Shown here: one piece after another, positions 54,659-64,000 of the stretch | Numbering within the stretch: position 1 is the stretch's first letter | Layout of the letters: every line of letters begins with the position of its first letter | From: Aeromonas rivuli | GTDB lineage: Bacteria > Pseudomonadota > Gammaproteobacteria > Enterobacterales > Aeromonadaceae | DNA: 64,000 nt | NCBI RefSeq assembly: GCF_000820045.1 | Contig: NZ_CDBJ01000043.1 | Location: forward strand, 62,340 to 126,339 | Direction of reading: 5' to 3' | The notes under the pieces: model-generated | Told to the model about the DNA's origin: nothing | Database searches by the model: none | Seen by the model: only the letters and a program-made list of their open reading frames with translations | Translations under genes and position numbers: made by a program

Positions 54659-55456
54659 ATGGGTGAGCATCAACCTGCAGCAATGCCGGTATTGAACGAC
54701 GGTGATTGCTATGGCTTCGAGCGCAAGAGTGCCGGGGACTTCCCCTTTTATCGCCAGTCCCCGAATGCCTTGTCTGGCCGCAGCTGGGTGCTGATCCTGC
54801 TTGGCGTGGCGCTGGGTTTTGCCGTGCTGACGGCCCCCATAGCGTTTTATAAAACCACGGCGGGCGGCTTTGTCCCCGCCATCCTGTTTCCTCTCATCCC
54901 CCTGGCTGTGCTCGCCATGGTGGCGGGGAAGGCATGGCGATCGCTGTTTCGAACGCCGACGGGGCGGGATGTTCTCTTGATGCTGGCGATTGCCGGCGTC
55001 AACATCCTGGTCTCGGTCGCCGTTGCATTGGTACTGCAGCACCTGTTCAAGATGAGTGAAAACCCGGTCAACGCCATGCTGGCAGAGGCCTCCAATACGG
55101 CGCGCATCCTCTTTTATGTAAAAACGGCGCCCCAGCTCTTTGGCGAGGAAGTGGTCTCCATACTGCCTTTTCTGGCCATCCTCTGGTTTTGTCACACCAA
55201 GCTCAGCCTGAGCCGCAAGTCCGCCATCATCACCGCCTGGCTCTGCACCGCCCTTATCTTCGGGGCCATGCACCTGCCCACTTATGACTGGAATTTTCTG
55301 CAATGTTTTCTGGTGATCGGCACGGCCCGCATAGTGCTGCTCAGTGGCTACCTCATCACCAAAAATATCTGGGTATCGACCGGCGCGCACATCATCAACG
55401 ACTGGCTGCTGTTTACCGTCATGGTGCTGCTGCGTGCTGGCCAGGCTGACATATAA
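54659..55456 (+). CDS. CPBP family intramembrane metalloprotease
   Basis: A 265-residue polytopic protein of the CPBP (CaaX protease/bacteriocin-processing) family. The metal and catalytic motifs are E163-E164 (LFGEEVVSILPF), H205 (FGAMHLPTYDW) and H244 with N247/D248 (AHIINDWLLF). The canonical EExxxR lacks its arginine. Bacterial members often give self-immunity to bacteriocins or process prenylated peptides, but no peptide gene is seen next to it. GGGGG upstream of this ATG decides the start over one 13 codons earlier. Confidence 0.87.
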   Translation: MGEHQPAAMPVLNDGDCYGFERKSAGDFPFYRQSPNALSGRSWVLILLGVALGFAVLTAPIAFYKTTAGGFVPAILFPLIPLAVLAMVAGKAWRSLFRTPTGRDVLLMLAIAGVNILVSVAVALVLQHLFKMSENPVNAMLAEASNTARILFYVKTAPQLFGEEVVSILPFLAILWFCHTKLSLSRKSAIITAWLCTALIFGAMHLPTYDWNFLQCFLVIGTARIVLLSGYLITKNIWVSTGAHIINDWLLFTVMVLLRAGQADI

Positions 55457-55784
55457 GACCGGCAACAGGCCGGGGCATGATCACAGGAAAGGAGCCTTGC
55501 CGGCTCCTTTCGTCATTACCCAGCCCATAGAAAAGGCGAGGCCCTTGCCTTTCCTCTGCCCGCTTCGTGATCATCAGGTGAGTAGTAACGCCACGACCTG
55601 CTCGGCTCTGCATAGCCGACCCGGATGCAGAAGGGGGCAGCTCGTGATTGGCCTGCTCCAGGCTGAGGGTCTGGTGGGCATCCTGCTGACACCACTGCAC
55701 GAACTTGTCGCTGTTGAAGCTGTAGTGATCCCCGTGAAAGGCCCCGTGAGCCTCGATAAGCCCTATGGCTTTCTCCGTTTCCAT
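55419..55784 (-). CDS. Short unknown frame, possibly a broken gene
   Basis: The start has a strong ribosome binding site (GGAGG six bases before ATG), and the first 50 residues (METEKAIGLIEAHGAFHGDH; FVQWCQQDAHQTLSLEQAN) look protein-like. After that the frame becomes low-quality, runs through the CPBP gene's terminator and overlaps its 3' end. I suspect an originally short gene of about 50 codons that has lost its stop or been frameshifted. Function unknown. Confidence 0.4.
   Translation of the reverse strand: METEKAIGLIEAHGAFHGDHYSFNSDKFVQWCQQDAHQTLSLEQANHELPPSASGSAMQSRAGRGVTTHLMITKRAEERQGPRLFYGLGNDERSRQGSFPVIMPRPVAGLICQPGQHAAAP
55487..55514 (+). terminator. Terminator after the CPBP gene
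   Basis: An AAAGGAGCC/GGCTCCTTT hairpin followed by CGTC, 32 nt after the stop. The T-tract is weak. Confidence 0.65.
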
Positions 55785-55985
55785 GTCTGGCCTCCTGGCA
55801 CAATGCTGTTCCCTTCAAGGTTAGCGAGCGGGGGGATGGGCGCGGCCTAATCGGCCATATCCTTGACCTGCGGCAATAGGCAAAGAGGGAGAAAAGGGAG
55901 GGTTACCAGCAGGACTGCGGCAGCTGATCTTCACCGGCGTCTGATTCCATTCCGAGAAATCAGCCTACCGCCTTTACAGCCATAC

Positions 55986-56071
55986 GTAGGGTGCAATAAG
56001 CGCAGCGCATTGCACCGGCAACATAGGAGCGAACAATAGCGGTGCAATTCACGTTGTTCATTGCACCCTAC
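55986..56071. repeat. Palindromic intergenic element, TIR GTAGGGTGCAAT
   Basis: An 86-bp element bounded by GTAGGGTGCAAT and its complement ATTGCACCCTAC, with a second inner pairing (GCATTGCACC/GGTGCAAT). It has no coding capacity. A half copy lies at 54447-54483. It looks like a MITE-like or REP-type repeat family. Confidence 0.8.
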
Positions 56072-56176
56072 TTGCTTCTCCCACTTTTTCCATCAACAAG
56101 GGGAGAAGGGCTGGGGATGAGGGGGAGCAAGCCATCAAGGCAGCAACAATCGGCAAGCCGCAGAGAGTTGAATCAA

Positions 56177-56313
56177 GTAGGGTCGATTAGCGAAGCGTAA
56201 TCGGCCACAACGCAGTCTCGTGATTATGGGTATAGAGAGCAGATGAATTACCAGCAAAATGGCGGCAACCTGTTTTCGCGAACGTCTGATTACGCTTCGC
56301 TAATCAAACCTAC
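56177..56313. repeat. Palindromic intergenic element, TIR GATTAGCGAAGCGTAATC
   Basis: A 137-bp element with ends GTAGGGT and AACCTAC and a perfect 18-bp inverted repeat (GATTAGCGAAGCGTAATC and its complement). It shares the GTAGGGT end with the 86-bp element 190 nt to the left but differs inside. The stretch 55785-56414 holds only these repeats. Confidence 0.8.
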
Positions 56314-56414
56314 GGCCCTGGCAGGTCTGTGCAATAAGCAGATGTTTGAGAGACATCCAGATTCATATCCGGTACGCTATCGTTATAATTTGTATGGTCT
56401 ATAGGTATCCGTTT

Positions 56415-57005
56415 ATGGTTAGTCCAAAAGAGATAATGGAGCATTATGTCATTGATCCTCAGGATAGCTATTTTGTTAATGGCGTACCGCCGATTGAGAA
56501 TGTAGTGGTCGTTGCTTATGATCCTTTGTGGCCGAACATATATTCAACACTGGCATCTAAAATTAAGAATAAATTAGGTTCGCATCTACTAAAAATTGAT
56601 CATGTGGGTTCTACGGCAGTACCTGGTCTCGCTGCCAAACCCGTTATTGATATTGATCTGACGGTTGCCGATGCTGCTGATGAAAAAACGTATCTATTAG
56701 CGCTTGAAAGTCTTGGGTATAGGCTAATCGTTCGTGAACCCCGCTTTCATGGTCATCGTCTTTTTCATTATAATAATCCTAGAGTTAACCTACATGTTTT
56801 CACTCGTGATACTCCAGAAACAGTCCGTCACTTGCTTTTTCGAGATTGGCTTAGACAGTCAGAGAAGGACTGCAAACTATATGCTGATGCCAAATTTGAA
56901 GCAATAAATGGTTGCAGCTTTGATATTCAAAAATATCACGAAAACAAAAGTAAAGTGGTACACGATATCTATAATAAGATTTTTAATCAGTTAGGATTTA
57001 TTTGA
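56415..57005 (+). CDS. GrpB family protein (UPF0157)
   Basis: A 196-residue protein of the GrpB/UPF0157 family, a nucleotidyltransferase-like fold. Family marks are VVVAYDPLWPNIYSTLASKI, KIDHVGSTAVPGLAAKPVIDIDLTV, with paired Asp residues, and LHVFTRDTP. The biochemical role is unknown. The start at MVSPKEIM or at MEHYVIDP (7 codons later) cannot be settled. Base composition is strikingly AT-rich (codons such as TTA, AAA, AAT) compared with all neighbours, and it sits in a repeat-rich stretch. Both suggest recent horizontal acquisition. Confidence 0.87.
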   Translation: MVSPKEIMEHYVIDPQDSYFVNGVPPIENVVVVAYDPLWPNIYSTLASKIKNKLGSHLLKIDHVGSTAVPGLAAKPVIDIDLTVADAADEKTYLLALESLGYRLIVREPRFHGHRLFHYNNPRVNLHVFTRDTPETVRHLLFRDWLRQSEKDCKLYADAKFEAINGCSFDIQKYHENKSKVVHDIYNKIFNQLGFI

Positions 57006-57149
57006 TATTTTGTTTGGCTATATTGTCAAATTTTGAACGTATTAGGTCTACTTCTCGCTCATAGCAGACGGTCTGTTTATACCGCAGAGTTCTACCAGCT
57101 CAAGTCTAAATCACACAGCTTAACACCTATTATTTGATTTTTAATGTAG

Positions 57150-57177
57150 AGAAAGGGCGCTTTCGCGCCCTTCTTTA
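57150..57177. terminator. Terminator between grpB-like gene and parC
   Basis: An AAAGGGCGC/GCGCCCTT hairpin with CTTTATT on one side and TTTCTCT on the other, just after the parC stop. Confidence 0.82.
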
Positions 57178-57181
57178 TTAA

Positions 57182-59476
<2,295 letters not shown>

Positions 59477-59560
59477 GTGATAGTTCTCTTTCGGTTCGGG
59501 GGCCGCCACAGGGCGACTCCGGCTAAATGCTTGCTGGCCCGTACAGGGCCAGCCGACGGC

Positions 59561-61456
59561 TTAGATGATGGCGAGGTTGCCCTTCTCTTCCAGCCACTCC
59601 CGGCGATCTCCGGAGCGCTTCTTGGCCAGCAGCATGTCCATCAGCTGCAGGGTCTCGTCCCCCTCCTCCAGCTCGCCCATGGTGAGCTGCACCAGGCGGC
59701 GGGTGTTGGGATCCATGGTGGTTTCCCGCAGCTGTTTCGGGTTCATCTCACCCAGCCCCTTGAATCGGGTCACCATCACCTTGCCCTTCTTCTTCTCGGC
59801 CTCGACCCGCTGCAGCACGCCGTTCTTCTCGTCCTCGTCGAGGGCGTAGAAGACCTCTTTACCGATATCTATCCGGTAGAGGGGCGGCATGGCCACATAG
59901 ACGTGGCCCTTGTTGACCAGGGTTCTGAAATGCTTAACAAACAGGGCGCAGAGCAGGGTGGCGATGTGCAGACCGTCCGAGTCCGCATCCGCGAGGATGC
60001 ACACCTTGCCGTAGCGCAGGCCGGAGAGATCCTCGGAGTCCGGATCCAGGCCGATGGCCACCGAGATGTCGTGCACTTCTTGCGACGCGAGCACCTGGCC
60101 AGCCTCCACCTCCCAGGTGTTCAGGATCTTGCCGCGCAGGGGCATGATGGCCTGGAACTCGCGATCCCGCGCCTGCTTGGCGCTGCCGCCCGCGGAGTCA
60201 CCCTCCACCAGGAACAGCTCCCCCTGCATGGGGTCGGCGCAGTTGCAGTCGGTGAGCTTGCCGGGCAGGGCCGGGCCCTGGGTTATCTTCTTGCGCACCA
60301 CCGTCTTGGCGGCGCGCAGCCGGCGCTGGGCACTGGAGATACAGATCTCGGCGATCTGCTCCGCCAGCTCGGTGTTGCTGTTCAAATACAAGCTGAACGC
60401 ATCTTTGACTATCCCGGAGACGAAGGCCGAGCTCTGGCGGGACGAGAGCCGCTCCTTGGTCTGACCGGCAAACTGGGGATCCTGCATCTTGATGGAGAGG
60501 ATGTAGGCGCAGCGATCCCAGATATCTTCCGGGGTCAGCTTGACCCCGCGCGGCAGCAGGTTTCTGAACTCGCAGAACTCGCGCATGGCGTCGAGCAGCC
60601 CCTGGCGCAGGCCGTTGACGTGGGTGCCGCCCTGGGCGGTGGGGATCAGGTTCACATAGGATTCGGCGAGGCACTCGCCCCCTTCCGGCAACCAGCACAG
60701 GGCCCAGTCCGCGGCGGATTGATCGGTACTGAACGAGCCGACGAAGGGCTGCTCCGGCAGGCAGGTGAACTGCTTGACCGCATCGATCAGGTAATCCTTG
60801 AGGCCATCCTCGTAGCACCACTCCAGCTTGATGCCGGTGTTCTTGTCGAGGAACTTGATGGTAAGGCCGGGGCAGAGCACCGCTTTCGCTTTCAGCAGGT
60901 GCTCGAGCTTGGAGACCGAGAAGCGCGGCGAGTCGAAATAGCGCGCCTCTGGCCAGAAGCGCACCCGGGTGCCAGTGTTGCGGCGCCCGCAGGTGCCTGT
61001 GATAGTCAGCTCCTGCACCTTGTCGCCGCGCTCGAAGGCGATGTCATAGACCTGGCCGTCGCGACGCACCGTCACCTCGACCCGATCGGAGAGGGCGTTC
61101 ACCACAGAGATGCCCACCCCGTGCAAACCGCCGGAGAACTGGTAGTTCTTGTTGGAGAACTTGCCCCCCGCGTGCAGCTTGCAGAGGATCAGCTCCACGC
61201 CGGATACCCCCTCCTCCGGGTGAATGTCGACCGGCATGCCACGGCCGTCATCGATCACCTCGAGGGACTGGTCTTCAAACAGGGTCACCTCCAGGGTACG
61301 GGCATGGCCCGCCAGCGCCTCGTCGACGCTGTTGTCGATGACCTCCTGGCCGAGGTGATTGGGCCGGGTGGTGTCGGTGTACATGCCGGGACGGCGACGC
61401 ACCGGTTCGAGGCCATTGAGGACCTCAATGGCATCGGCATTGTATTGAGTGGACAT
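59561..61456 (-). CDS. parE: DNA topoisomerase IV subunit B
   Basis: The ATPase subunit of topoisomerase IV. It is 631 residues. The GHKL ATPase domain includes RRRPGMYTDTTRPNHLGQEVIDNSVDEAL, DDGRGMPVDIH and LHGVGISVVNALS. The TOPRIM domain has VEGDSAGGSAKQARDR. The C-terminal LMDMLLAKKRS tail is present. Shorter than GyrB, as expected for ParE. The ATG at MSTQYNADAIEVL aligns with family starts. It is upstream of parC in the same direction. Confidence 0.98.
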   Translation of the reverse strand: MSTQYNADAIEVLNGLEPVRRRPGMYTDTTRPNHLGQEVIDNSVDEALAGHARTLEVTLFEDQSLEVIDDGRGMPVDIHPEEGVSGVELILCKLHAGGKFSNKNYQFSGGLHGVGISVVNALSDRVEVTVRRDGQVYDIAFERGDKVQELTITGTCGRRNTGTRVRFWPEARYFDSPRFSVSKLEHLLKAKAVLCPGLTIKFLDKNTGIKLEWCYEDGLKDYLIDAVKQFTCLPEQPFVGSFSTDQSAADWALCWLPEGGECLAESYVNLIPTAQGGTHVNGLRQGLLDAMREFCEFRNLLPRGVKLTPEDIWDRCAYILSIKMQDPQFAGQTKERLSSRQSSAFVSGIVKDAFSLYLNSNTELAEQIAEICISSAQRRLRAAKTVVRKKITQGPALPGKLTDCNCADPMQGELFLVEGDSAGGSAKQARDREFQAIMPLRGKILNTWEVEAGQVLASQEVHDISVAIGLDPDSEDLSGLRYGKVCILADADSDGLHIATLLCALFVKHFRTLVNKGHVYVAMPPLYRIDIGKEVFYALDEDEKNGVLQRVEAEKKKGKVMVTRFKGLGEMNPKQLRETTMDPNTRRLVQLTMGELEEGDETLQLMDMLLAKKRSGDRREWLEEKGNLAII

Positions 61457-61632
61457 GGAGGGCCTTGCGAATTGACGTTTGGGGAGAATCTTAACTCTTG
61501 CGAGGGCCTTGGACAAACGAGACGACGGCAAAGAGTGACCGGATCGAGAGAAATGGCAGCCAAGGCAGGAGGCCATCCCTTTGCAACCCCCTTGCTGCCA
61601 GGAGGGAAAATCCGTCCCGCCCCAGACCCGAC

Positions 61633-62613
61633 TCAGTCGCTGGGCAGCGCCTGCTCTAGCTGGGAGAGGGAGCTGGAGAGCCGCCAGATGAGCCCGGCCA
61701 GCGCCCGGGACTCCCTGTCCGGATCGCGGGCGAGCAGCACATCCAGGCGCGTCAGCTCGGTCAGGGTGCTGGCAAGGTGTGCCTGCTGCACGCCCCCCTC
61801 GGTCAAGATCCCTTTCAGGCTGCGAATGCAGCGATCCCGCACCGGATAGAGCGCAGGATTGAGCCCGCGCCAGTCCCGCAATTGCCAGACGATGTGGCTG
61901 CAGTTGAGCAGCACCACCCCCCAGCGCAGCACCCAGAGCCGGGCCTGCTGATCCTGGCTCTGGCTGAGCTGGCTGATGGCGTGATAGATGCGGGACTCAA
62001 ACTCGTGCTCACTCTGCTGCGGCCGGGTGCGCAGCTGATCCATGAAATCCCGGCGCAGACGGCGCATCAGGCGGCGGCTCTTGCGGCCATCCGAGCTCGG
62101 TCTCAGGATCTGAAACGCCAGCCCGGCGACCATCACCCCCAGCATCTGGGCCAGACTGCCGTTGATATAACCCAGGAAGTCATAGCTGGGGGGATTCGAG
62201 ATCGCGAGAAAGGATCCAAGCATCACGATCAACTGACCCCAGAGCGCGGCGCTGCCTGGCCGCTGCAACTTGAGGAGCTGCATGGTTATCAGGACGGGCA
62301 GCAGCAACAGGATGAGGGGCCAGAGCGCCTCCAGCCGGATCATCAGGCCGAACTTCACCAGGAAGCAGACCAGACTGAGCAGCACTATGGCCTGCAGCAT
62401 GGTGGTCACGCTTTTAAGAGGCGCAGGCACCGCCGAATAGAGCACGCAACTGATCGAGAGCAGGGTCAGCGCCGCGCTGCCCCCATCCCACTGAGTCTGG
62501 AACCAGAAGATACAGCCCAGCAGCACACAGAGAAAGGTGCGCGCGCCGTTATAGGCAGCCTCATAGCTGTCGGTGTGCATGGTCAGGGAGGCCAGTCTGG
62601 GGGGGCGGGCCAT
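61633..62613 (-). CDS. FUSC family efflux protein, C-terminal half (separate frame)
   Basis: A 326-residue frame holding the second membrane block and C-terminal cytosolic part of a FUSC/AaeB-type aromatic-acid efflux pump: [23 protein letters not shown], then five hydrophobic segments and a helical tail. It begins at an ATG within the overlap with the N-terminal half. A single extra G in the 7-G tract at 62599-62605 would join the two into one normal-length protein of about 680 residues. It could also be made as a separate subunit by coupled translation. Confidence 0.75.
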   Translation of the reverse strand: MARPPRLASLTMHTDSYEAAYNGARTFLCVLLGCIFWFQTQWDGGSAALTLLSISCVLYSAVPAPLKSVTTMLQAIVLLSLVCFLVKFGLMIRLEALWPLILLLLPVLITMQLLKLQRPGSAALWGQLIVMLGSFLAISNPPSYDFLGYINGSLAQMLGVMVAGLAFQILRPSSDGRKSRRLMRRLRRDFMDQLRTRPQQSEHEFESRIYHAISQLSQSQDQQARLWVLRWGVVLLNCSHIVWQLRDWRGLNPALYPVRDRCIRSLKGILTEGGVQQAHLASTLTELTRLDVLLARDPDRESRALAGLIWRLSSSLSQLEQALPSD

Positions 62614-63650
62614 TGTACTGGCTCCTCCTGCCCTCTCTGCCTGGCCTGCACCAGCCTGTCCAGCCAGCGCTGCGCCTCCAGATAGCACCAGCAGAAGTGG
62701 CGCAGCCGCTGCCAGAACACCCGAGTACGATAATCCTCACTCCCGACCAGGGGCGCCAGCAGGCGGGCGATGCGGTATTTGTCGCAATCGGGGGCGGCCA
62801 GGGCCTTGAGCAGCGCGGCGAGCAACTCATTGAGCCCGGCAGGGGGCGCTGGCCAGTTGTGCAGCAGGCGACGTACCCCGGAGATGAGGCTGGTCATGCG
62901 CAGTTGGCGATGGAGCAGGAAGTTGAACAGACGGTTGTGGCGCCTGAACCTGTGATGGCTCCACACCGCCTGGATACGCAGCACATTCATGGTGAGGATC
63001 TGGCTGATGATGCCCTGGTGGGCCTGGCGGATATCGGCATTGCTCTGCCCCTGCCAGAGCAGCTGGGCATGTTCGAGCAGGCGGGTCTGGCTCTGGCGCA
63101 GGGAGCCGAGCAGGGTCTCGCCATCACCGGTACTCGGCAGCAGCATCATCATGAAGGCGCCGCAGAGGATGCCGGTGATCACCTCGCTCACTCGCGCCTG
63201 GGCGATGTCGAAGATGTAGAGAGAGTCATCGACGTTGACGCAGGAGAACGCAATGATGGCTGCGGTGTAACCCGCCAGGGCGAAGCCGTAGGAGACATTG
63301 TTCTGATAGTGGTTGGAGACATAGGTACAGAGGCCTATCCAGAGTGCGATCAGCAGGCTGAACAGCCAGGGATCGGCCAGACCATAACTGGCGATCAGGA
63401 TGGCGGCCATGGCCCCCATCAGACTGCCCAGTACCCTGCCCAGGCTCTTGCTGATGACGCCCCCTACCGTGGGGAAACTCACCACCGCGGCCGAGGTCAT
63501 GGCCCAGTAAGGGGAGTCGAGTTGCAGCACGAAGGCGAGCCAGAGTGCCAGACACATGGCAAGGCCATTGCGCAGGGCATAACGCCACTGATCGGCGCTC
63601 GCCTTGCCCCAGGGGCTCTGGCGCCAGCGGGGTAGCGCCAGCCTCACCAC
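62583..63650 (-). CDS. FUSC family efflux protein, N-terminal half (separate frame)
   Basis: A 355-residue frame with the first FUSC membrane block: [40 protein letters not shown] and [20 protein letters not shown], followed by a cytosolic helical region. Full AaeB-type pumps have two such blocks. The start is GTG with AGGAGG upstream. The stop comes soon after a run of seven C on this strand. It begins 66 nt after a membrane-fusion gene, the usual AaeA-AaeB partner arrangement. Confidence 0.8.
   Translation of the reverse strand: MVRLALPRWRQSPWGKASADQWRYALRNGLAMCLALWLAFVLQLDSPYWAMTSAAVVSFPTVGGVISKSLGRVLGSLMGAMAAILIASYGLADPWLFSLLIALWIGLCTYVSNHYQNNVSYGFALAGYTAAIIAFSCVNVDDSLYIFDIAQARVSEVITGILCGAFMMMLLPSTGDGETLLGSLRQSQTRLLEHAQLLWQGQSNADIRQAHQGIISQILTMNVLRIQAVWSHHRFRRHNRLFNFLLHRQLRMTSLISGVRRLLHNWPAPPAGLNELLAALLKALAAPDCDKYRIARLLAPLVGSEDYRTRVFWQRLRHFCWCYLEAQRWLDRLVQARQRGQEEPVQWPAPPDWPP
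62599..62605. repeat. 7-G homopolymer at the FUSC frame junction
   Basis: Seven consecutive G (C on the coding strand) lie where the two FUSC frames meet. Adding one base would fuse them: WPAPP then [18 protein letters not shown]. Such tracts are prone to slippage and to sequencing error. Confidence 0.8.
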
Positions 63651-63716
63651 CGCCTCCTGCCGTCGTCAGGGCACAAGCCCGCGCAGCAGCCCGGCAGGGG
63701 CACAAGCAGGGGGATA

Positions 63717-64000
63717 TCAGTCATGGATGGCAATGGAGACGGTGGTACCGGCGATCAGGGTGACATCCGCTGGCACCTCATCGAGTCGAATGCGCACCGG
63801 CACCCGCTGGGCGAGGCGCACCCAGGGCACGTTCGGTTTGACATCCACCAGCAGTCCGGAGCCTGACGCCAGGCTCTGATCATGGATGGCGCGCCCTATG
63901 CTCTCCACGGTGCCGGTCAAGGGCCTGTCCGAGCTGTAGAGCACTATCTCGGCCCGCCTGCCGATACGAATATGGCGCAGCTTGGTCTCCTCGAAATAGC
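63717..64000 (-). CDS. HlyD/AaeA-type membrane-fusion protein, 5' end outside the window
   Basis: Only the last 94 or so residues are visible, reading in from the right edge. YFEETKLRHIRIGRRAEIVLYSSDRP and a beta-barrel end (NVPWVRLAQRVPVRIRLDEVP, then VTLIAGTTVSIAI) are typical of the HlyD_D23 family of periplasmic adaptors. It lies directly upstream of the FUSC pump gene on the same strand, as in aaeAB operons that export aromatic carboxylic acids. Confidence 0.85.
   Translation of the reverse strand, partial: YFEETKLRHIRIGRRAEIVLYSSDRPLTGTVESIGRAIHDQSLASGSGLLVDVKPNVPWVRLAQRVPVRIRLDEVPADVTLIAGTTVSIAIHD

Overview
The window reads as chromosome of an Aeromonas-type gammaproteobacterium. It is GC-rich (about 60% by eye) and densely coded, and its blocks follow known gammaproteobacterial order: alaS-csrA-tRNA-Ser-tRNA-Arg, mutS/pncC/recA/recX, lptFG/pepA/holC/valS, parE/parC and divergent znuA/znuCB. 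The species cannot be fixed from this sequence alone.

Layout. 1-2.2 kb: amtB (3' end cut by the window) with an upstream NtrC/sigma-54 type control region, then tRNA-Leu. 2.3-13.5 kb: housekeeping genes for an RDD membrane protein, LptG, LptF, PepA, HolC, ValS, a CorC-like CBS protein, DedA and PBP7. 14.0-21.7 kb: five identical tRNA-Arg(ACG) genes, tRNA-Ser(GCT), csrA, lysC, alaS, recX, recA with a LexA box, and pncC. 21.9-29.1 kb: mutS, a BCCT transporter with a small unknown partner and a divergent MarR regulator, a YjaG-like protein and a 2-hydroxyacid dehydrogenase. 29.2-36.4 kb: a MepM-like endopeptidase, then a LapD-like receptor, a TAXI binding protein and a LapG protease, then the znu zinc importer with two Zur boxes. 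36.4-42.7 kb: a LysR regulator, two EamA exporters, a 4-Cys uracil-DNA glycosylase-like protein, a GIY-YIG protein, pspACG under a sigma-54 promoter, and plsC. 42.9-46.9 kb: an scs-type disulfide operon. 46.9-50.2 kb: an EF-hand protein divergent from a J-domain protein plus three unrecognised genes. 50.2-53.8 kb: a four-gene cassette bounded by 86-bp direct repeats. 54-57 kb: an accessory, repeat-rich stretch with a CPBP protease and an AT-rich GrpB-family gene. 57.2-64 kb: parC, parE, a FUSC efflux pump split at a homopolymer, and the end of its membrane-fusion partner.

The most interesting locus is 30.8-33.7 kb. A LapD-like inner-membrane receptor has lost its GGDEF domain and carries a heavily decayed EAL-like domain. 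It is translationally coupled to an orphan TAXI periplasmic binding protein and lies tail to tail with a LapG protease gene. LapG sits directly downstream of Zur-controlled znuA. I infer a ligand- and metal-responsive version of the LapD/LapG surface-adhesin control system.

Several signs of recent DNA rearrangement are directly visible. These are a 113-bp decayed duplication of the lptG 5' end, a 164-bp-offset duplication of the scsC 3' end, the 3.5-kb cassette with 86-bp direct repeats, palindromic intergenic repeat elements, and a 7-G tract that separates the two halves of the FUSC pump.
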